Origin: JBJHBY01 sp050485745
Lineage (GTDB): Bacteria > Pseudomonadota > Gammaproteobacteria > Pseudomonadales > CAMLJR01
Assembly (NCBI GenBank): GCA_050485745.1
Contig: JBJHBY010000006.1
Location: 1-34,963 of the forward strand
Direction of reading: 5' to 3'
DNA: 34,963 nucleotides
The notes below the pieces were generated by a model. The model worked only from the letters and a program-made list of their open reading frames with translations. It was not told where the DNA came from and did not search any database. The position numbers and the translations under genes are program-made. Numbering within the stretch: position 1 is the stretch's first letter; each line of letters opens with the position of its first letter. Below are positions 31,298-34,963 of this stretch, one piece after another.

Positions 31298-32302
31298 ATG
31301 TTTGCCTATGAACTGACCGCAGCCGGTCCGGACAATCTGCGCCGGACCGAACGCGAACGCCCGGATCCGGGGCCCACGGAAGTCGAGATACGGATCGAGG
31401 CCTGCAGCCTCAATTATCATGATATGGCTGTACTCAATGGACTGATGCCGGGACAGGGCTACCCCCGGGTTCCCCTGTCCGACGGCTGCGGTATCGTGGA
31501 GCGGCGGGGCGCACTGGTCACGCATATCGATGTCGGGGCCCGGGTGCTGCCCCTGTTCTACCCACTGTGGATTGCCGGCCGCCCGACGCCGGTGGGCAAG
31601 CGCGAGATCCTCGGCGAGACCGTAGACGGCTGCCTGCGGGAATACGTCTGCCTGGATGCCGAAAGCGTGGTGACCGCCCCGACACACCTGGGCGCCGCCC
31701 AGGCTGCGACGCTGCCCTGTGCGGCACTCACCGCCTGGCAGGCTTTGATGGATGGCGACCTCGAGCCCGGCAGTACTATCGTCGTCCAGGGCACCGGCGG
31801 CGTCGCGGTGTTTGCGCTGCAATTCGCCCGCGCCCTGGGCTTCACCGTCATTGCCACTTCCTCGTCCGATGCCAAACTGGAACAGGCCCGCTCGCTGGGC
31901 GCCCATCACATCATCAACTATCGGGAGCACCCGGACTGGCACAGGGCTGTGCTCGATATCACCGCCGGCATGGGTGCAGACGCGGTGATCGACGTCGGCG
32001 GTGAAACCACCCTGCCCCAGTCGGTGAAGGCCGTGCGCATGGACGGCCATATTGCCGTCATCGGGGTTCTCGGCGGCTTTGGCGACTGCCGCCTGCCGGT
32101 GGCCGCACTGATGCAGAAGAACATCAGCCTCAAGGGTGTCACCGTGGGCAACCGGGATACGTTCATGTTGATGAATCGCTTCATGGAGCTGCATGGCATT
32201 CATCCCTGCATCAGTCATCGAATCCCCGCGGATGAACTGCAGCGGGGCCTGGAGCTGATGCTGGCGGGGGAACATTTCGGCAAGATTGGCGTCCACTTCT
32301 GA
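31298..32302 (+). CDS. zinc-independent MDR oxidoreductase (quinone oxidoreductase-like)
   Basis: A 334-residue medium-chain dehydrogenase/reductase. The N-terminal GroES-like domain lacks the GHE zinc signature and has ACSLNYHDMAVLNG (35-48), the style of the quinone oxidoreductase/enoyl reductase branch. The Rossmann domain contains VVQGTGGVAVFALQFARALG near 158-177 and VIATSSSDAKLEQARSLGA after it. The ATG at 31298 has GGAGG upstream; the open frame overlaps the GST gene and begins at 31262. Probably reduces an enone, quinone or enoyl thioester with NAD(P)H. It may work on the same compounds as the GST encoded before it. Confidence 0.9.
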   Translation: MFAYELTAAGPDNLRRTERERPDPGPTEVEIRIEACSLNYHDMAVLNGLMPGQGYPRVPLSDGCGIVERRGALVTHIDVGARVLPLFYPLWIAGRPTPVGKREILGETVDGCLREYVCLDAESVVTAPTHLGAAQAATLPCAALTAWQALMDGDLEPGSTIVVQGTGGVAVFALQFARALGFTVIATSSSDAKLEQARSLGAHHIINYREHPDWHRAVLDITAGMGADAVIDVGGETTLPQSVKAVRMDGHIAVIGVLGGFGDCRLPVAALMQKNISLKGVTVGNRDTFMLMNRFMELHGIHPCISHRIPADELQRGLELMLAGEHFGKIGVHF

Positions 32303-32358
32303 GCCCGCGAGCACCCCTGCCGCGGACGTATTTGCAGTTTGTGCAGTCCGCAGCCAGA

Positions 32359-33888
32359 ATGGAAAGCATGCCCCATACCCTTGCCCACCGCCACAGCGAA
32401 TGCATCCACGCCGTCGCCGCTGTTCTGCTGCTCCCGCTGCTGATCGCGTTCGCTGGCCCCGGCCGGGCACAGTCCCCGGAGGTACCGGTTTCGGAGGTAC
32501 CGGCCACGGCGCAAGTCGCCGGCGAGGCCACAAATGCGGAGCCGGATGCTGAAGCTGCTGCCGAAGTGGCGGAAGAGCCCCCACCCAGGGCGGAGCACAT
32601 CGACCTCGGCAAGGAGGTCTTGCCCGCGCCGGAAGATGACGCCACGCTCCTGATCGGCGCAGAAGGCGATCCGGTGCCTGCCAACGACGAACAGGCCACA
32701 GCGGACGCTGCCCCGGAAGATCGCGCCGCCGAAGCCGCCGAAGGCACCGAAGCTGCGGACGCCACTGTGGCCGTTTCTGCGGCCCTTTCTGCCCGGCGCG
32801 TCATCCTCGGTACCGAAATCCCGCCAGCCACCGCGACGCGCCTGACCTGGATGCCGGCGGAGTCCTTTGGTGACATCTCGGGATCGACCCCGGTTCTCGT
32901 CGTCAATGGGCACCAACCGGGCGAGACGCTGTGCCTGACCGCCGCCGTGCATGGCGATGAACTCAACGGTATCGAAATGATCCGGCGCATCATCTATTCG
33001 CTGGACCCGGAAAAGCTCACGGGTACCGTGGTCGGCGTACCCATCGTCAACCTGTCCGCCTTCCGCCGCCAGTCACGCTACCTGCCCGACCGGCGGGACC
33101 TGAACCGTTACTTCCCGGGCAACCCCACCGGCAGCGCTGCGGCGCGTATCGCCCACTCTTTTTTCGAGCAGGTGGTCAAGCACTGTGACGCCCTGGTCGA
33201 CCTGCATACCGGCTCGTTCTTTCGCACCAACCTGGTCCAGCTGCGGGCAGACCTGTCGAACCCCGCGGTGGCGGAGCTGTCGCAGAGCTTCGGCAACATC
33301 GTGGTGCTGAACAGCGAGGGACACCCCAATTCCCTGCGTGCCGCGGCGGTGCGGGCGGGTATTCCCGCGGTGACCATGGAGGCTGGAGAACCCCTGCGCC
33401 TGCAGACCGAGATCGTCGAGGAAGGCACCCGGGCCATTGAGGCGCTGCTGCACAAGAAGGGCATGTACAACATGCTGCGCTTCTGGGCGCGCCCTGCACC
33501 GGTGTATTACACGTCTCACTGGGTCCGCGCTGAACGCAGCGGTTTCCTGTTCAGCCGTGTCAGCCTCGGCCGCCGCGTCAACCGCGGCGAGATTCTCGGC
33601 ACCATCACCGACCCGATCACCAACGCCCGCACGGACATCGTCTCTCCCTACCAGGGCCGCATTCTGGGCATGGCCATCGACCAGATGGTGATGCCCGGCT
33701 TTGCCGCCTACCATATCGGCATCCAGGCCGCCGATACCGCCCCGCTGACGGAAGCCGGAGAGTCGGAGGAGCCGGACATGCCGGACATGCCGGACGAGGA
33801 CAGTCTTGAGGACGATAACCGACCCGAGCGGGAGGGTGGCCCGCCCACCAGCCCCGAGGCCGCCGAGGAACGCATGCTGGATGAATAA
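32359..33888 (+). CDS. secreted succinylglutamate desuccinylase/aspartoacylase-like zinc hydrolase with acidic flanks
   Basis: A 509-residue protein from ATG 32359 (ATG 32368 is equally possible; no strong Shine-Dalgarno). A signal peptide ends near GRAQ-S (38-39), so the protein is exported. Residues 40-140 are a low-complexity Ala/Glu/Pro/Asp-rich linker. The M14-type catalytic domain (about 178-460) has zinc ligands His198 and Glu201 (AAVHGDELNG), His283 (DLHTGS), the substrate-binding DLNRYFPG (247-254), and the glutamates of TMEAGE (339-344), one of which is the likely general base. The C-terminus is again acidic (DMPDMPDEDSLEDDNRPE). Known relatives cleave amide bonds of N-acyl amino acids or peptides; a periplasmic or surface role is inferred. 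Confidence 0.88.
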   Translation: MESMPHTLAHRHSECIHAVAAVLLLPLLIAFAGPGRAQSPEVPVSEVPATAQVAGEATNAEPDAEAAAEVAEEPPPRAEHIDLGKEVLPAPEDDATLLIGAEGDPVPANDEQATADAAPEDRAAEAAEGTEAADATVAVSAALSARRVILGTEIPPATATRLTWMPAESFGDISGSTPVLVVNGHQPGETLCLTAAVHGDELNGIEMIRRIIYSLDPEKLTGTVVGVPIVNLSAFRRQSRYLPDRRDLNRYFPGNPTGSAAARIAHSFFEQVVKHCDALVDLHTGSFFRTNLVQLRADLSNPAVAELSQSFGNIVVLNSEGHPNSLRAAAVRAGIPAVTMEAGEPLRLQTEIVEEGTRAIEALLHKKGMYNMLRFWARPAPVYYTSHWVRAERSGFLFSRVSLGRRVNRGEILGTITDPITNARTDIVSPYQGRILGMAIDQMVMPGFAAYHIGIQAADTAPLTEAGESEEPDMPDMPDEDSLEDDNRPEREGGPPTSPEAAEERMLDE

Positions 33889-33894
33889 GCCGGA

Positions 33895-34653
33895 TCAGTC
33901 GGCGCGCAGGTAGATCAGACTGGCCTGGCGCCCGGTGACACCATCCCTGCGGTATGAATAGAACCGCTGCGCTTCCGCCACCGTGCAGAAACCGCCGCCA
34001 TACACCGCCTCCACTCCGCCCCGGGCCAGGTGCAGTCGCGCCAGCGCGTAGAGGTCCGCCCGGTAGCGCCCGTTTACCGGTCCGGTAAAGGCGGCGGCGA
34101 CCGCCTCGCTCTGATACGCCGGAGCCGCCTGCAGAAACGCTGCGCGAACTTCCGCACCGACCTCGAAGTGAGCGGGGCCAATGGCCGGGCCCAGCCAGGC
34201 CAGCAACTCGCCGGGCGCCGCCTCGAACGCCGCCACGGTGCGCTCCAGCACTCCGGCAACCAGGCCGCGCCAGCCCGCATGAGCGGCCGCCACCTGGCGC
34301 CCGGCGCGATCACAGAGCAGCACCGGCAGGCAGTCCGCGGTCATGACCACACAGCCAACACCTGGATGCGTGGTCAGCGAGGCGTCTGCCTCGACGGGCC
34401 GTTCGACCCTTTCCGCCCGCACGCAGTGGATGCCGTGCACCTGCTGTAGCCAGGCGAGCCGGCGCAGGCCGGGCAAGGCCTGCAGCAAACGTTGCCGGCG
34501 CGCCGACACGGCGACGGGGTCATCACCCACGTGGTCACCGAGATTGAAGCCCCGGTAGCGGCCCTCGGGGGCAGCCAGGACGTCATCCAGGCGCGTGGTA
34601 CTGACCGCGACCACCGCAGCCGGTGCGGGCCATTGCGGGCGAATCAGCTCCAT
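33895..34653 (-). CDS. pgeF: peptidoglycan editing factor PgeF (YfiH/laccase-domain protein)
   Basis: A 252-residue cytosolic protein of the YfiH family, which removes wrongly incorporated amino acids from UDP-MurNAc peptides and has also been described as a purine-nucleoside or polyphenol oxidase-like enzyme. The metal triad is His73 (WLQQVHG), Cys108 (MTADCLPVLL) and His125 (AAHAGWRG). The ATG at 34653 lies inside the last codons of the upstream rluD gene (10-base overlap), the conserved rluD-pgeF arrangement of Gammaproteobacteria, so the two are co-translated. Confidence 0.95.
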   Translation of the reverse strand: MELIRPQWPAPAAVVAVSTTRLDDVLAAPEGRYRGFNLGDHVGDDPVAVSARRQRLLQALPGLRRLAWLQQVHGIHCVRAERVERPVEADASLTTHPGVGCVVMTADCLPVLLCDRAGRQVAAAHAGWRGLVAGVLERTVAAFEAAPGELLAWLGPAIGPAHFEVGAEVRAAFLQAAPAYQSEAVAAAFTGPVNGRYRADLYALARLHLARGGVEAVYGGGFCTVAEAQRFYSYRRDGVTGRQASLIYLRAD

Positions 34654-34963
34654 GCCGCCTCCCCCGGATCCGCGGCCAGCGCGGCCAGTAGATCCTGATA
34701 GTCCTGCGGCGGTGGCGCCTCCCAGGACACCTCCTCGCCGCTGCGGGGATGCAGCAGGGCCAGGCGCCGCGCGTGCAGTGCCTGACGCCGGAACCCTTGC
34801 AAGGTCTCGCGCAGCGCCTCTCCGGCCCCGGCCGGCAGACGCAGACGCCCGCCATAGACCGGATCGCCAACCAGCGGATGGCGGATATGCGCCATATGCA
34901 CGCGAATCTGGTGCGTCCGGCCCGTGTCCAGCAGGCAGGTCACGTGGCTGAAATGGGCAAAGC
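34644..34963 (-). CDS. rluD: 23S rRNA pseudouridine synthase RluD, 3' part (partial)
   Basis: The last 105 or so residues of RluD; the gene continues past the right edge of the window. DTGRTHQIRVHMAHIRHPLVGDPVYGG is the signature of this synthase (shown here in parts: TGRTHQIRVH, HPLVGDPVYGG), followed by FRRQALHARRLALLHP and a C-terminal SWEAPPPQDYQDLL. RluD makes the pseudouridines of helix 69 in 23S rRNA (around 1911-1917). The catalytic Asp lies in the missing N-terminal part. Frame continues open to the window edge in this strand. It overlaps the start of pgeF. Confidence 0.96.
   Translation of the reverse strand, partial: FAHFSHVTCLLDTGRTHQIRVHMAHIRHPLVGDPVYGGRLRLPAGAGEALRETLQGFRRQALHARRLALLHPRSGEEVSWEAPPPQDYQDLLAALAADPGEAAWS

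Overview
The window is a densely coded, clearly GC-rich bacterial chromosome segment. I recognise no rRNA or tRNA genes, CRISPR array, phage genes or full insertion sequence. At the right edge, rluD overlaps pgeF in the order familiar from Gammaproteobacteria. The RluD fragment, the OmpW-type barrel, the RND pump, the OYE-type reductase and the REP-like intergenic palindromes fit a high-GC, aerobic, free-living gammaproteobacterium. Acyl-CoA dehydrogenase pairs, two luciferase-like monooxygenases, SDR, OYE, GST, SnoaL-like and ketosteroid-dehydrogenase-like genes suggest a catabolic generalist able to degrade lipids, steroids or hydrocarbons. The lineage below class level is inference and I do not assign one.

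Layout. 1-2435: an unidentified partial gene, a BetI-like TetR regulator, an SDR oxidoreductase and a small DUF3313-like lipoprotein. 2566-4929: a heteromeric acyl-CoA dehydrogenase pair (alpha then beta). 5166-6146: a luciferase-like (LLM) oxidoreductase. 6469-11559: a TetR regulator divergent from a two-gene RND efflux operon. 11731-14965: two SnoaL-like proteins, an OmpW-like barrel and a cardiolipin-synthase-type phospholipase D. 15008-17631 (minus strand): a second acyl-CoA dehydrogenase pair (beta then alpha) followed by a 56-residue rubredoxin. 18091-24195: a SIMPL-domain lipoprotein, then minus-strand OYE reductase, 3-hydroxyisobutyryl-CoA hydrolase-like protein, a second LLM oxidoreductase and a KstD-like FAD dehydrogenase. 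24599-27147: a tandem universal stress protein, an M50-like membrane protein and an SMP-30 lactonase. 27160-30329 (minus): an amidohydrolase and a CHASE-PAS-GGDEF diguanylate cyclase, nearly overlapping. 30616-33888: GST, zinc-less MDR oxidoreductase and a secreted aspartoacylase-like zinc hydrolase. 33895-34963 (minus): pgeF and the 3' part of rluD.

Working together. The acyl-CoA dehydrogenases, hydratase/hydrolase, KstD-like dehydrogenase, OYE, SDR and LLM enzymes could form parts of beta-oxidation-like catabolism of branched or polycyclic acyl-CoAs. They lie in separate transcription units, and no ring-cleavage, ring-hydroxylating or thiolase gene is present, so the substrate cannot be read from the sequence.

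The most unusual content is intergenic. Two copies (near 6200-6430 and 17784-18009, opposite orientation) of a roughly 226-bp MITE-like element each carry a pair of inverted REP-like palindromes; the 17784 copy has clear 20-bp terminal inverted repeats, the 6200 copy one good and one decayed end. A third REP pair without those ends sits at 4955-5073. Three loci (4933-5150, 11568-11720, 22303-22457) carry heptamer arrays built on GCGTCTN in facing arms, two of them between convergent genes. A 108-bp near-palindrome fills the convergent gap at 18842-18949. Among the proteins, the RND pump appears to lack part of the usual proton-relay residues, and a HEWGH membrane protein looks like an atypical site-2-protease relative.
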